DNA of 64,000 nucleotides from JACMLC01 sp963720235 (GTDB lineage: Bacteria; Acidobacteriota; Blastocatellia; Pyrinomonadales; Pyrinomonadaceae). The position numbers and the translations under genes were made by a program. Positions 51,711 to 60,708 of the stretch are shown in pieces. Numbering within the stretch: the first letter of the stretch is position 1; every line of letters begins with the position of its first letter. The stretch is from NCBI GenBank assembly GCA_963720235.1, contig OY970389.1, positions 682,001 through 746,000 on the forward strand. Direction: 5' to 3'. The notes under the pieces were generated by a model, which was not told where the DNA came from, ran no database searches, and saw only the letters and a list, made by a program, of their open reading frames with translations.

Positions 51711-52292
51711 ATGACCGACGAGGAACTGCTGACACAGGCGAGTCGCGGAGATGAAGCGGCGTTTCTGGAATTGTACGAGCGTCATAGGGATGCTGTGTTT
51801 CGCTTCGCCTATCGCATGCTCGGCTCGGCAGAGTTGTCTGAGGATGTGGCCCACGATTGTTTTTTGAGTTTGATTGAAGCTCCGCAGCGATTCGACGGCG
51901 CGCGCGCTTCATTGCGCACATATCTTTTTGGCGCGGCGCGCAATCTGGCGATGAAACATTTGCGCCGCACAGGTCAGGATGTCTCTGTGGACGAACTTTT
52001 GGCAGAGCCCGCGATATTTGAAGCACAACCGCTCCGTCAGTTGCTTGATGAAGAGGTCTCGCAGATGGTGCAAAGGGCCGTGAATCTGTTGCCGCCTTTG
52101 CAGCGAGAGGCACTGGTCTTGTTCGAGTATGAAGAGTTGTCTCTGGCGGAGATTGCAAAGGTCGTCGGCGCGGATGTGGGAACAGTCAAAGCGCGTTTGT
52201 ATCGCGCGCGTCAGGCATTGAAGCGAACACTCGCTCCATATTTCAAACGCGACCGCGCCGAGACATTAGCTTTGGAAGAGGCATGCAAATGA
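51711..52292 (+). CDS. ECF-type RNA polymerase sigma factor
   Basis: A 193-residue protein. The sigma-2 region is YERHRDAVFRFAYRMLGSAE and LSEDVAHDCFLSLIEA. The sigma-4 region is LPPLQREALVLFEYEELSLA and VGADVGTVKARLYRARQALK. It overlaps the next gene by 10 bp, which by position should encode its anti-sigma or membrane partner. Confidence 0.92.
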   Translation: MTDEELLTQASRGDEAAFLELYERHRDAVFRFAYRMLGSAELSEDVAHDCFLSLIEAPQRFDGARASLRTYLFGAARNLAMKHLRRTGQDVSVDELLAEPAIFEAQPLRQLLDEEVSQMVQRAVNLLPPLQREALVLFEYEELSLAEIAKVVGADVGTVKARLYRARQALKRTLAPYFKRDRAETLALEEACK

Positions 52293-53740
52293 AGGAAGAG
52301 AGTTTTGTTGAAGAGCAGGAACTAAAGAGGCTGCTTGCGCTCTGGCTCTCGCCGGATGTCCCAAGCTCTCTGGACCAGAAAGTGCTGACGGCTTTCCGCC
52401 GTCAGGCGAATGAAAGTTTGTCCGAAGATAGTTTACTCAAGTCGAGTCTCCCTGAGCATTCAACGCTATCAAGCCCGGAGGAAAAGATTATGAAACAATG
52501 CCAGACATGCCAGGAAGAGTTTGCGGAGAAGTTCAGCTTCTGCCCGGTTGACGGCACACCGCTCCAACAATCGCCGGAAGTAGAGCCGACATTCCTGCTC
52601 TCTGAAGAGACAGCCGAGTTTCCTTTGGCCCACAACGCATATCATCTGACGATTATAGAAGACGCAGGGCTCACGCGCCGTCTGCTCAATGAGCTCGGCG
52701 CAGCCGCGCGCGCATCGCAACTCACCTGGCCCGAATTTAAACGCGACCCCTTCGGCTTTACGCGCCGCTCAATCACTGCTTACGGCACGATGACGTGGCG
52801 TTTCTTCTCCGGGCCAAACGTCGCGATTGCGACTCTTGCTGCCATTCTCTTTATGATGACGGCCGTCATAGGACTTGTGTGGGTTGACCGTCAACGCGCA
52901 GAGTCTCTGGCGAAGGCTGACAGGGAACGCACAGACATCGTTTTCACAGGGATGGTTGATATACCGGATGAGTCGGAGAAGCGTAGAGAGGGCGCGGCAG
53001 GGATGAACAAGGGCGACGGCGGCGGCTCAAAGCCGAAGCAGGAGAAACCCGGCGGCGGCGGCGGCGGTGGCCGCGAAGACCAAAACCCCGTCTCCAAAGG
53101 CAAACTGCCACAGGCTGACCCTAATGTCCCGCAAGTGCGCGGCCCTGACATCAAACTGCCTCCTATCCCCAATGCATCACTGCCTATTCCACCCAGCCTC
53201 GACCTTGATAAGATGCTGGCAAAGACAGACGATAGACCCATCCCCTATGGGATGCCCAACTCTATCTCCACCACACCGTCGAACGGGCCGGGCCGAGGCG
53301 GCGGGATGGGCGAGGGAGATGGACTGGGAGCGGGTTCAGGAGAAGACGGGGGATTGGGGCCGGGCCGAGGCGGTAACACAGGAAGCGGAGACCGCAACAT
53401 GGGAGGCGGCGGCCCCGGCGGCGGAGGCGGCGGAGGCCCAGACCCAAACAAGATTTATAAGCCGGGCGAGGTGACAACGAAGGCGAGGATTACATCCAAG
53501 CCGACACCTGAGTACACAGAAGAAGCCAGAAAGAATCAAGTCACCGGGACAGTCGTGTTGCAGATGGTCTTGAGTTCATCAGGTGGAGTGACCAACATTC
53601 GCACCGTCAGTGGCTTGCCTTTTGGATTGACAGAGAAGGCGATAGCAGCGGCACGTAGAATCCAGTTCACGCCCGCGACGAAAGAGGGAAGGCCTGTGTC
53701 GCAGTACATCAGGGTGGAGTACAACTTTAATATTTACTAA
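52283..53740 (+). CDS. Zinc-ribbon/TonB-type membrane protein, putative anti-sigma partner
   Basis: A 485-residue protein. Residues 1-69 are acidic and helical, with no ZAS-type zinc motif. Residues 70-95 form a zinc ribbon (MKQCQTCQEEFAEKF, then FCPVDG) like the N-termini of the two kinases at 21925 and 23915. A membrane helix lies at about 195-210. A long Gly/Pro-rich region leads to a TonB C-terminal domain (PEYTEEARKNQVTGTVVLQM). A second start at ATG 52490 has GGAGG 8 nt upstream, so a shorter zinc-ribbon-first form may be made. Overlap with the sigma gene implies coupling. Confidence 0.8.
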   Translation: MQMKEESFVEEQELKRLLALWLSPDVPSSLDQKVLTAFRRQANESLSEDSLLKSSLPEHSTLSSPEEKIMKQCQTCQEEFAEKFSFCPVDGTPLQQSPEVEPTFLLSEETAEFPLAHNAYHLTIIEDAGLTRRLLNELGAAARASQLTWPEFKRDPFGFTRRSITAYGTMTWRFFSGPNVAIATLAAILFMMTAVIGLVWVDRQRAESLAKADRERTDIVFTGMVDIPDESEKRREGAAGMNKGDGGGSKPKQEKPGGGGGGGREDQNPVSKGKLPQADPNVPQVRGPDIKLPPIPNASLPIPPSLDLDKMLAKTDDRPIPYGMPNSISTTPSNGPGRGGGMGEGDGLGAGSGEDGGLGPGRGGNTGSGDRNMGGGGPGGGGGGGPDPNKIYKPGEVTTKARITSKPTPEYTEEARKNQVTGTVVLQMVLSSSGGVTNIRTVSGLPFGLTEKAIAAARRIQFTPATKEGRPVSQYIRVEYNFNIY

Positions 53741-53744
53741 GAAC

Positions 53745-53822
53745 ATTTCGCGCTGGTGACGCAAAGGCGCAAAGAAGAGCTTGCATGCTTTCCTTTGCGC
53801 CTTTGCGCCTTTGCGGGAGATT
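53745..53822. repeat. R1 palindromic repeat, copy 8 (hybrid with R1b)
   Basis: The left side begins TTTCGCGCTGGTGACGCAAA, as in R1b, then AGGCGCAAAGAAGAG. The centre is CTTGCATGCTTTCC, and the right arm is TTTGCGCCTTTGCGCCTTTG ending in CGGGA. It follows the TonB gene stop by 5 bp. Confidence 0.85.
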
Positions 53823-53982
53823 TTCTTTGTCCTGCTTGCAAGCTCTTTACCCTCGCGCGTTCAATCAGCGTAGTAAACGTGGAACAGATAGCGATTTCGG
53901 ATGTCTAAGAGATTGATGCCTGTCATCCGATTCGCGGGAAGCTTTTCTTTTAGAAAAAAGAATTTCTGATGAGGAGATTGTT

Positions 53983-56544
53983 ATGCGCCGAAAATTTTTT
54001 CTGTTGACTGCACTCCTGCTGGCGACCTGCACGGTCAGCCTGCTGGCCCTCGCACGTACAAATGAGCCGCAAGCAACGCAGGCGGAAACGAACAATGTGA
54101 CGCCGGGAGCTTTGGAGATTGTGGACTCAAGCGGCAAGGTGTTGGGCCTGTGTCCTTTGAAGCACACGGATGTCAAAGCTGAGATTAGTGGCTTCCTCTC
54201 GCGCGTTCGCGTGACGCAGGAGTTTGAGAATCCTTTCAAAGACAAGATTGAAGCTGTCTATACTTTTCCTTTGCCGCAAGCAGCAGCAGTTGATGACATG
54301 ACCATGCGCGTCGGCGAGAGAGTTGTGCGCGGGCGCATCCTGCGCAGAGAAGAGGCGCAAAGTGTCTATCAAGCCGCGCGTGCTTCCGGTCAAGTCGCAA
54401 GTCTTCTGGACCAGGAGAGGCCGAACATCTTCACACAGTCCGTCGCCAATATCATGCCGGGCGAAAAGGTCACGATTGAAATTAGCTATGTCGAAACATT
54501 GAAGTATGAAGACGGAGCTTACGAGTTTGTCTTCCCGACTGTCGTTGGCCCGCGCTACAACCCCGGCGCGCCCACAGGCAAGCAGGGCGGCGGATTTTCC
54601 GACGATACAACGCAAGTGCCGGATGCTTCGCGCATCACGCCGCAGGTCGCTGCCGCAGGCACGCGCGCGGGGCATGACATCTCTATCGAAGTCGCTCTTG
54701 ATGCGGGCGTGCCGCTTGATGAAATCAAAACCGGGACGCATGAAGTGGATGTTGAGAGGCAAGGTGACAGGCGTGCGCGTGTCTCTTTGCGCAGGCGCAA
54801 CACGATTCCGAACAAAGATTTTGTGCTCAAGTATGAAGTCGCTGGCAAAAAAGTTGAAGATGCTTTGCTCACGCATCGCGCGGGCAAGGGAGGCTTTTTC
54901 ACTTTCATACTTCAACCGCCTGAGCGCGTGACGGCAGAGGATGTGATGCCCAAAGAGCTTGTCTTTGTGATTGACACTTCCGGCTCGATGTCCGGCTTTC
55001 CGATTGAGAAGGCGAAAGAGACTATGAAGCTGGCGATGGACAATCTCTATCCGCAGGACACTTTCAATCTCATCACGTTTGCCGGAGACACGCACATACT
55101 TTTCCCGCAACCCGTCAAAGCGACGAAAGAAAATTTAGAGAAGGCGCAGAAATTTCTCGAAACGAGAGAGGGCGGCGGCGGAACTGAAATGATGAAAGCC
55201 ATCAAAGCCGCGCTAGACCCTTCGGACGCGCAAGACCATGTGCGCATCGTGTGCTTTATGACCGACGGCTATGTCGGCAATGACATGGCAATCATCGGCG
55301 AAGTGCAGAAGCATCCGAACGCGCGCGTCTTTTCCTTCGGCATCGGAAGCTCTGTCAATCGTTTCCTCCTGGACAAGATGGCCGAAGAGGGACGCGGCGA
55401 AGTCGAATATGTGGCTTTGAATGATGACGGCTCGGCGGCTGCGCGTCGCTTTCACGAGCGCGTGCGCAATCCTTTGTTGACGGATGTGTCGATTGATTGG
55501 TCTGGCCTTCCGGTCGCAGACGTTTATCCTGCGAAACGAATTCCAGACCTCTTTAGCGCAAAGCCTGTGATTCTCACAGGTCGTTACACAGGCAGCGGCA
55601 AAGGCACAATCAAGCTCAAAGGAAAGATGAGCGGGCGCGATTTTGTGCGCGAGATTCCGGTCGAATTTCCAGAGACTGAAAGCAGGCATGATGTGCTGGC
55701 GACTTTGTGGGCCAGAACGCGGATAGATGATTTGATGAGTCAGGACTGGAATGGAATACAGCAGGGCAATGCCAAGCCTGAGGTCAAAGAGACCATCACG
55801 CAGTTAGGGCTTGAGTACAGGTTGATGACGCAGTTCACATCCTTTGTCGCAGTCGAAGAGATGATTGTGACGGATGGCGGCGCGCCGCGTCGTATCGAAG
55901 TGCCTGTCGAATTGCCGGAAGGCGTGAGCCGCGAGGGCGTCTTCGGTGAAGAGGATGAGAGGCAAGTAATAGTTTCTCGCGGCGTCCTCAATTCTGCTCT
56001 GACTCCGGGACTCGCAGGCACTTCATCTGCAAGCGGCTCAGGCACGGGTTATGGCGGCGCAGATAAGAGGAAGGTTGCGCGTCGTGCCAGAACGCAGAAG
56101 GATAGTGCGCCGGTGTCAAAATCCGTGTCTTCGACAGTCGGGCCGAAGCCTGTCAACCAGCCTGCCAGAACGGAAGCGGTTGTTGATGAGGATGTTGTCG
56201 GGACGGGCGACAAGCCTCTCACGGCGAAGGAAATGAAGGAGCGCGAGATGCTGGCGAAACAGCATCCGACCATCGCAGCTTTAATCGAACGGCTCAAGCA
56301 GAAGAACGCGCAGCCGGGCGCGGAGGAAATAAAATTTGTCCGCGACGGCAAGGCAGAGATTCAAATCTGGCTCACAGATAAATCGCCGCAAGTCATCGCG
56401 GAATTGAAGAAGCTCGGATTTGAAATCGTGCTCGACCCGCAGTCTGCGAAGATGGTCATTGGCCGCATCTCTGTCGAAAAACTTGCGGCTCTCCTTGAAG
56501 TGAAAGCCGTGCGATATATTTCGCCGCAGATTGCGAATAACTAA
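53983..56544 (+). CDS. Exported VIT and VWA domain protein
   Basis: An 853-residue protein with signal peptide (FFLLTALLLATCTVSLLALA). A VIT domain (about 45-175: VRVTQEFENPFKDKIEAVYT ... NIFTQSVANIMPGEKVTIEI) precedes a VWA domain with an intact MIDAS (VFVIDTSGSMSG, then TFAGDT and FMTDGYVG). A beta domain follows, then a Ser/Gly linker. The last 90 residues (IWLTDKSPQVIAELKKLGFE ... VKAVRYISPQ) resemble an inhibitor-I9-like fold. The architecture is that of inter-alpha-trypsin-inhibitor-like proteins. The start follows GAGGAG. Confidence 0.9.
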   Translation: MRRKFFLLTALLLATCTVSLLALARTNEPQATQAETNNVTPGALEIVDSSGKVLGLCPLKHTDVKAEISGFLSRVRVTQEFENPFKDKIEAVYTFPLPQAAAVDDMTMRVGERVVRGRILRREEAQSVYQAARASGQVASLLDQERPNIFTQSVANIMPGEKVTIEISYVETLKYEDGAYEFVFPTVVGPRYNPGAPTGKQGGGFSDDTTQVPDASRITPQVAAAGTRAGHDISIEVALDAGVPLDEIKTGTHEVDVERQGDRRARVSLRRRNTIPNKDFVLKYEVAGKKVEDALLTHRAGKGGFFTFILQPPERVTAEDVMPKELVFVIDTSGSMSGFPIEKAKETMKLAMDNLYPQDTFNLITFAGDTHILFPQPVKATKENLEKAQKFLETREGGGGTEMMKAIKAALDPSDAQDHVRIVCFMTDGYVGNDMAIIGEVQKHPNARVFSFGIGSSVNRFLLDKMAEEGRGEVEYVALNDDGSAAARRFHERVRNPLLTDVSIDWSGLPVADVYPAKRIPDLFSAKPVILTGRYTGSGKGTIKLKGKMSGRDFVREIPVEFPETESRHDVLATLWARTRIDDLMSQDWNGIQQGNAKPEVKETITQLGLEYRLMTQFTSFVAVEEMIVTDGGAPRRIEVPVELPEGVSREGVFGEEDERQVIVSRGVLNSALTPGLAGTSSASGSGTGYGGADKRKVARRARTQKDSAPVSKSVSSTVGPKPVNQPARTEAVVDEDVVGTGDKPLTAKEMKEREMLAKQHPTIAALIERLKQKNAQPGAEEIKFVRDGKAEIQIWLTDKSPQVIAELKKLGFEIVLDPQSAKMVIGRISVEKLAALLEVKAVRYISPQIANN

Positions 56545-56551
56545 AAGTTAA

Positions 56552-56664
56552 GTTTCCCGCAAAGGCGCAAAGGCGCAAAGAGAGCAAGAGATAAAGGAAG
56601 TATTCTTCTCTTGCTTTCTTTGCGCCTTCTTCTTTGCGCCACCATCGCCTTTGCGGGAAACTTC
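56552..56664. repeat. R1 palindromic repeat, copy 9
   Basis: The left arm is GTTTCCCGCAAAGGCGCAAA. The right arm includes CTTTGCGCCACCATCGCCTT (R1b-like) and ends TTGCGGGAAAC. It lies 8 bp after the VIT-VWA stop. Confidence 0.87.
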
Positions 56665-56745
56665 TTTTCTGCAAGGTGTCTGTCTGGATGACGTTCTACA
56701 AGTGCGCCGCTTCTGGCCCAATAACTCCTGGAGGTCATTCTCGAC

Positions 56746-58197
56746 ATGACACGCTTAACTGCTTTCACTTTGTCTCTCGTCTGCTCTTTGCTGCTCGCCA
56801 CTAATGTGGCGGCGCAGATTTCAACCGTGACGACGACGGCGCGTGACCGTCGCTCTGTCAATATCACTGTCTATAATTCCAACATCGGGCTGGTGCGAGA
56901 GACGCGCACGCTCTCTTTGCCAGCGGGTCGCGTCGCGCTGAACTTTGCGGATGTGGCCGCGCAGATTCGCCCCGAAACTGTTCACTTAGCTTCGCTGACA
57001 TCTGCCGATGCGCTGCGGATTCTCGAACAGAATTATCAATACGATCTTTTGAATCCGGGCAAGCTGTTGGACAAGTATGTCGGGCGCGAAGTCACGCTCG
57101 TCCTGCGTCGTTACGAGAACAGCACGGAGATATTGACGCCTGTGCAGGCTACGCTCCTGTCAAACAACAACGGGCAGGTCTGGCGCATAGGCGGTCAGAT
57201 TGTCATCAATCCTACGAACATTGCCGAGACGCGATTTCCAGATGTGCCGCAGAATCTTGTAGCCTCGCCGACTCTCGTGTGGGATTTGGAGAATGATAAA
57301 AACGGAGCGCAGACAGTCGAGGCGAATTACCTGACAGCCGGGATGAACTGGCGCGCGGATTACGTGCTGGTCGTGAATGACAGTGATACTAAAGGCGATG
57401 TGCAGGGCTGGGTGACGCTGACCAATACGAGCGGCGTAGGCTTTGAGAATGCGCGTTTGCAACTCGTGGCGGGAGATGTCAATCGCGTTCAGAATGAGAT
57501 GGATTATAGCGCGCGTGATGACATGGCCGCGCGGGCCGGCGCGCGTGACATGAGCACATCGCAGTTTCAAGAAAAAGCTTTCTTTGAATATCATCTCTAC
57601 ACGCTCGCGCGCCCCGCGACGATTCGTGAGCAGGAGACCAAACAGGTTTCCTTACTCGAAGCTTTCAATTTCAATGTCAGCAAAGAGTTCATCGTCAATG
57701 GACAGGCTCATTACTATTACAACTACAACAATCCGGGCGCGGCGATAAAAGAGAAGGTCGGAGTCTATATGCAGTTTCGCAACAGCCAGCAGAACAAGCT
57801 CGGCATGCCGCTTCCGGCAGGCACTGTGCGGCTCTACAAAAAAGACACGGACGGCGGCCAGCAGTTCATAGGCGAAGACCGCATAGACCACACGCCGAAG
57901 GATGAAGACGTGCGCGTCAAGGTCGGCGACGCCTTTGATATCGTCGCCGAGAGAAAGCAGACTGATTACAAAGTCATCTCGCCATACGTTTACGAGTACG
58001 CCTATGAAGTCAAGATTCGCAATCACAAAGAGACAGCGATTACAGTGATTGTCAACGAACCGATAGGCGGCGACTGGCACATGCTTTTCTCAAGTCACAA
58101 GCATGAAAAGACCGCGGCCTTTGCAGCACAGTTTCGCGTCCCCGTCCAGAAGGACGGCGAAGCCAAGCTGACTTATCGCGTGCGCGTGAGATACTAA
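56746..58197 (+). CDS. DUF4139 domain exported protein
   Basis: A 483-residue protein with signal peptide (LTAFTLSLVCSLLLATNVAA). The sequence NITVYNSNIGLVRETRTLSL and the later YLTAGMNWRADYVLVVND and GWVTLTNTSGVGFENARLQL are characteristic of DUF4139 proteins, all-beta envelope proteins of unknown function. The start follows CTGGAGG. The adjacent VIT-VWA protein is also an exported multi-beta-domain protein, so a shared envelope role is possible. Confidence 0.88.
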   Translation: MTRLTAFTLSLVCSLLLATNVAAQISTVTTTARDRRSVNITVYNSNIGLVRETRTLSLPAGRVALNFADVAAQIRPETVHLASLTSADALRILEQNYQYDLLNPGKLLDKYVGREVTLVLRRYENSTEILTPVQATLLSNNNGQVWRIGGQIVINPTNIAETRFPDVPQNLVASPTLVWDLENDKNGAQTVEANYLTAGMNWRADYVLVVNDSDTKGDVQGWVTLTNTSGVGFENARLQLVAGDVNRVQNEMDYSARDDMAARAGARDMSTSQFQEKAFFEYHLYTLARPATIREQETKQVSLLEAFNFNVSKEFIVNGQAHYYYNYNNPGAAIKEKVGVYMQFRNSQQNKLGMPLPAGTVRLYKKDTDGGQQFIGEDRIDHTPKDEDVRVKVGDAFDIVAERKQTDYKVISPYVYEYAYEVKIRNHKETAITVIVNEPIGGDWHMLFSSHKHEKTAAFAAQFRVPVQKDGEAKLTYRVRVRY

Positions 58198-58263
58198 AGA
58201 AGCGTCGGTTCAACAGTCCCGGAATGCAGCTTGGTCGCGCGCGCGTGCCGTGCGCAAAGTCAA

Positions 58264-58433
58264 GGCGGCTTTTGCCGCTCTTGCTGTGCGGAAAGCCTTG
58301 GGCTTTCCGTCACGCTTCTGGAATTTTATAGCAAGGCTGTGCCTTGCCACATGAGGCTTAGCCTCATAGATAAAAAAGAGAGGTGAACGGAAAGTCAGAG
58401 ACTTTCCGCACAGCAAGAGCGGCAAGAGCCGCC
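58264..58433. repeat. Compound multi-hairpin element
   Basis: The outer 32-bp arms (58264-58295 and 58402-58433) are inverted copies with one mismatch and contain CTCTTGCTGTGCGGAAAG. Inside lie four more hairpins, each with two arms and a short (3-7 nt) spacer: GGAAAG-ccttggg-CTTTCC, GCAAGGC-tgt-GCCTTGC, ATGAGGC-tta-GCCTCAT and CGGAAAGTC-aga-GACTTTCCG. It shares the GTGCGGAAAGTC hairpin with the insertion at 5615-5821. It lies in a 323-bp gap between convergent genes. Confidence 0.85.
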
Positions 58434-58461
58434 TATCTCGCATCTCACGTTAAAGAAAGCA

Positions 58462-58510
58462 AAAGGGAAGAAGGTTTGCTTGCCCTTCTTCCCTTTGTCT
58501 TTTTACTTTT
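58462..58510. terminator. Bidirectional terminator between convergent genes (R8-like)
   Basis: A perfect 13-bp stem AAAGGGAAGAAGG / CCTTCTTCCCTTT with a 9-nt loop. It is followed on the plus strand by GTCTTTTTACTTTTAT, and on the minus strand by a T-rich stretch. It lies between the DUF4139 and cupin anti-sigma genes. Confidence 0.8.
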
Positions 58511-58520
58511 ATCTTCCGTC

Positions 58521-59135
58521 TTAATGCTCTAAAACTTCATAGCTCTGAGGCGCGACAATTAGGAGCAAAGCTCCGTTGATGGTCGTGATTGGATGATGAA
58601 TGCTGCCTTCCATCGCGCAGGTGTAGTCGCCCGTTTTGAGATTTTGATTGTTGGTGCGGACATCGCCTTCTATGACATAGCATTCCTCTATCCCGCGATG
58701 GCGGTGCATGGGCATGCGCGCGCCCGGATTGAGTTTGAGCAGCGTGGTCACAGTGTTGCGCGTCGGGTCAACGAAGAGTTGTTTGCAAAGCACGCCTTCG
58801 CCCATCTCATACCAACGGCCTTCGTCCGCGCGAACGACGAGCGGCGTTTGAGTCTCATCTTCTTCATCGGTTGGAGCGGAAGTCGCGTGCGGCTGCGGCT
58901 CTGCGCTGAGACGCGCCAGCAATTTCTCGCGCGTCCCTGCGGGCGGCGCGGCTTCGGGCGCGGCGTGTCCGAGCGCTTCGACCACAGATGCAAATTGTTT
59001 CAACTCAGCCGCGCAGACTTCGCAGCCTTCAGCCAGATGCTGGTCCAGAGAGAGAGCCTCGTGCTGGCTGAGTGCGCCGAGCGCGTACAGGGCCGCGTTC
59101 TCTTCCAACTCTTCTTCTATAATGGCGTGTTTCAT
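58521..59135 (-). CDS. Cupin-type anti-sigma factor (ChrR-like)
   Basis: A 204-residue protein. The N-terminal zinc anti-sigma motif is HLAEGCEVCAAELKQF. The C-terminal cupin has metal ligands MPMHRHRGIEECYVIEGD and later HHP. ChrR-type anti-sigma factors use both domains to sense singlet oxygen or peroxides. The start overlaps the sigma stop by 4 bp (59132-59135), the standard sigma/anti-sigma arrangement. Confidence 0.88.
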   Translation of the reverse strand: MKHAIIEEELEENAALYALGALSQHEALSLDQHLAEGCEVCAAELKQFASVVEALGHAAPEAAPPAGTREKLLARLSAEPQPHATSAPTDEEDETQTPLVVRADEGRWYEMGEGVLCKQLFVDPTRNTVTTLLKLNPGARMPMHRHRGIEECYVIEGDVRTNNQNLKTGDYTCAMEGSIHHPITTINGALLLIVAPQSYEVLEH

Positions 59136-59770
59136 AAACTCCCCTCATCCCAGACGCTCTTGAGCGTCTCTCGTAACTTTATCATACCAAGTCGGGTGCG
59201 CGTTTTCACAGTGCCGAGCGGCTGGCCCAATTTTGCGGCAATCTCGCTGTGGCTCATGCCGCCGTAGTAAGCCATCTCAATGACTTCGCGCTGCTCAGGT
59301 GAGAGCTGTGCGAGCGCGGCCTGCACTCTCTGGCGAAGCTCTGAGGCAGCTACCTCTTCTTCAATGCCTGCGGGCGCGGAATGGTTGCTTGTCTCGTCGA
59401 GCGGTTCTTCTCTTTGTTGTCTTTGCTTGCCTGAGCGGAGGCGGTCAATCGCGCGGCTGCGCGCCATCGTCGTCAGCCATGCGAGCGGCCCGCCGCGTCT
59501 CTCGTCATAAGACGCAGCCTGCCGCCAGACCTGCATATAGACATCCATCAAGACCTCTTCAGCCTGCCCCGCGTCGCCGAGGATGCGCAAAGCCAGACCA
59601 TACACCAAACGATTCGTCGCGTCATACAACGCACTCATCGCGTGCTGATCTCCCTGGGCCAGACTATGTATGAGATTTGTCAGACACACATTGCGTGCGC
59701 CGCTTTCGCTTAAACTCTGTGGCAACTGCTCCACAGAACCCCTCTCCTGATTGAGATTACGAGATGACAT
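59132..59770 (-). CDS. ECF-type RNA polymerase sigma factor
   Basis: A 212-residue protein. The sigma-2 region (YDATNRLVYGLALRILGDAG, then AEEVLMDVYMQVWRQAASYD) and sigma-4 region (LSPEQREVIEMAYYGGMSHS, then LGQPLGTVKTRTRLGMIKLR) are complete. The group resembles SigK/RpoE-like factors controlled by ZAS-cupin anti-sigma proteins, and such a gene overlaps directly downstream. The first 30 residues are not conserved-looking, so a later start is possible. Confidence 0.92.
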   Translation of the reverse strand: MSSRNLNQERGSVEQLPQSLSESGARNVCLTNLIHSLAQGDQHAMSALYDATNRLVYGLALRILGDAGQAEEVLMDVYMQVWRQAASYDERRGGPLAWLTTMARSRAIDRLRSGKQRQQREEPLDETSNHSAPAGIEEEVAASELRQRVQAALAQLSPEQREVIEMAYYGGMSHSEIAAKLGQPLGTVKTRTRLGMIKLRETLKSVWDEGSL

Positions 59771-59936
59771 GCTCTTTTGGATTACACGAAAGCGATTGTG
59801 GGCGAAAAAAACTGCCGGGCTAAATCCGAGATTTCGGAATCAAGCCTACTATAAATCTAACTGTGGGCGTAATCAAAGAAAATCAGTAGCGATTTAGGCC
59901 ATAGTCTTGCTGCTTAATCCGATGCGAGACATGTTT

Positions 59937-60389
59937 TTAGAGCGTCGGGTCGCTCGACGAAGCAGGCTGTTGCGGGTTGACGTGAACGCTGTTGTCTGTC
60001 GAGTCCAGATAAAAATGGCGGCTGCCTGTCGAGCCTGCTGCGACTGCTTGCTGCGGGTCTGCGTTGACCGAATAGGTCTGACCGCTGGCTTTCATCTTCA
60101 AGACATAGCCGCCGATGACCGGCTGCTCACCCTTGAAACGCGAATCAAGATTGCCGCCGCTCACAAGCTGCTCAAACGTGCCATACTCGCCATTGTGCGT
60201 GACCGCATAGAGGCTCTGTGCGGAGGCTATGCTGCGCAATGCGCCGATGGCTGCGGTCTCGTTGGCTGCGGATTTGCTGTTCGTTATCTGCTGTGTGTGC
60301 TGCTGGCACGCTGTTGTCGCGAGAAGGAGCAAGACCAAAGAAGCGTGCCAGAAGAGCGTGCGCGTGGATTCGATTCTTCGAGCCTTCAT
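59937..60389 (-). CDS. Pilin-like exported protein
   Basis: A 150-residue protein. After a hydrophobic N-terminus ending LLATTACQQ, a weak lipobox, the sequence NETAAIGALRSIASAQSLYA followed by GEYGTF matches the first helix of type II pseudopilin/PilA-like soluble domains. The leader lacks the prepilin GFTLIE motif, so it is probably not assembled into a fibre. No signs of an operon with its neighbours. Confidence 0.7.
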   Translation of the reverse strand: MKARRIESTRTLFWHASLVLLLLATTACQQHTQQITNSKSAANETAAIGALRSIASAQSLYAVTHNGEYGTFEQLVSGGNLDSRFKGEQPVIGGYVLKMKASGQTYSVNADPQQAVAAGSTGSRHFYLDSTDNSVHVNPQQPASSSDPTL

Positions 60390-60419
60390 CTATTTAAACT
60401 CCGACTGATAGACAGAGAA

Positions 60420-60686
60420 TTACTGAACCGTCGCGGGCAGCAGCGAGCCTCTGCTGTCAGAGGCTATGGCCCAGCCGTCTGCCAGTTGTCCAATCATGCC
60501 GTGAAAGTGTATGTCCGTCCCTGAAAGAACGACGAGCATATCGCCTGCATGATAACGCGGGTCTGTCAGCTCAAAACGTATGACAGTGGCTTGCCCGTTC
60601 TGTTGCTCAATGGTCTCAAACTTGAAATCATCTACATCGTAAACAACCGTCTGCGAATTGCCCCCAAAATTTTGTGAATCAGGCAT
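60420..60686 (-). CDS. Hypothetical protein, 88 residues
   Basis: The ATG at 60686 is chosen because GAGGAG lies 6 nt upstream; the longer frame to 60731 is unlikely. The protein is mostly predicted beta strand (VYDVDDFKFETIEQQNGQAT, MLVVLSGTDIHFHGMIG). No family recognised. It starts 23 bp after the EEP-domain gene. Confidence 0.6.
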   Translation of the reverse strand: MPDSQNFGGNSQTVVYDVDDFKFETIEQQNGQATVIRFELTDPRYHAGDMLVVLSGTDIHFHGMIGQLADGWAIASDSRGSLLPATVQ

Positions 60687-60708
60687 TAGTTTCTCCTCAA
60701 AAAAAATA

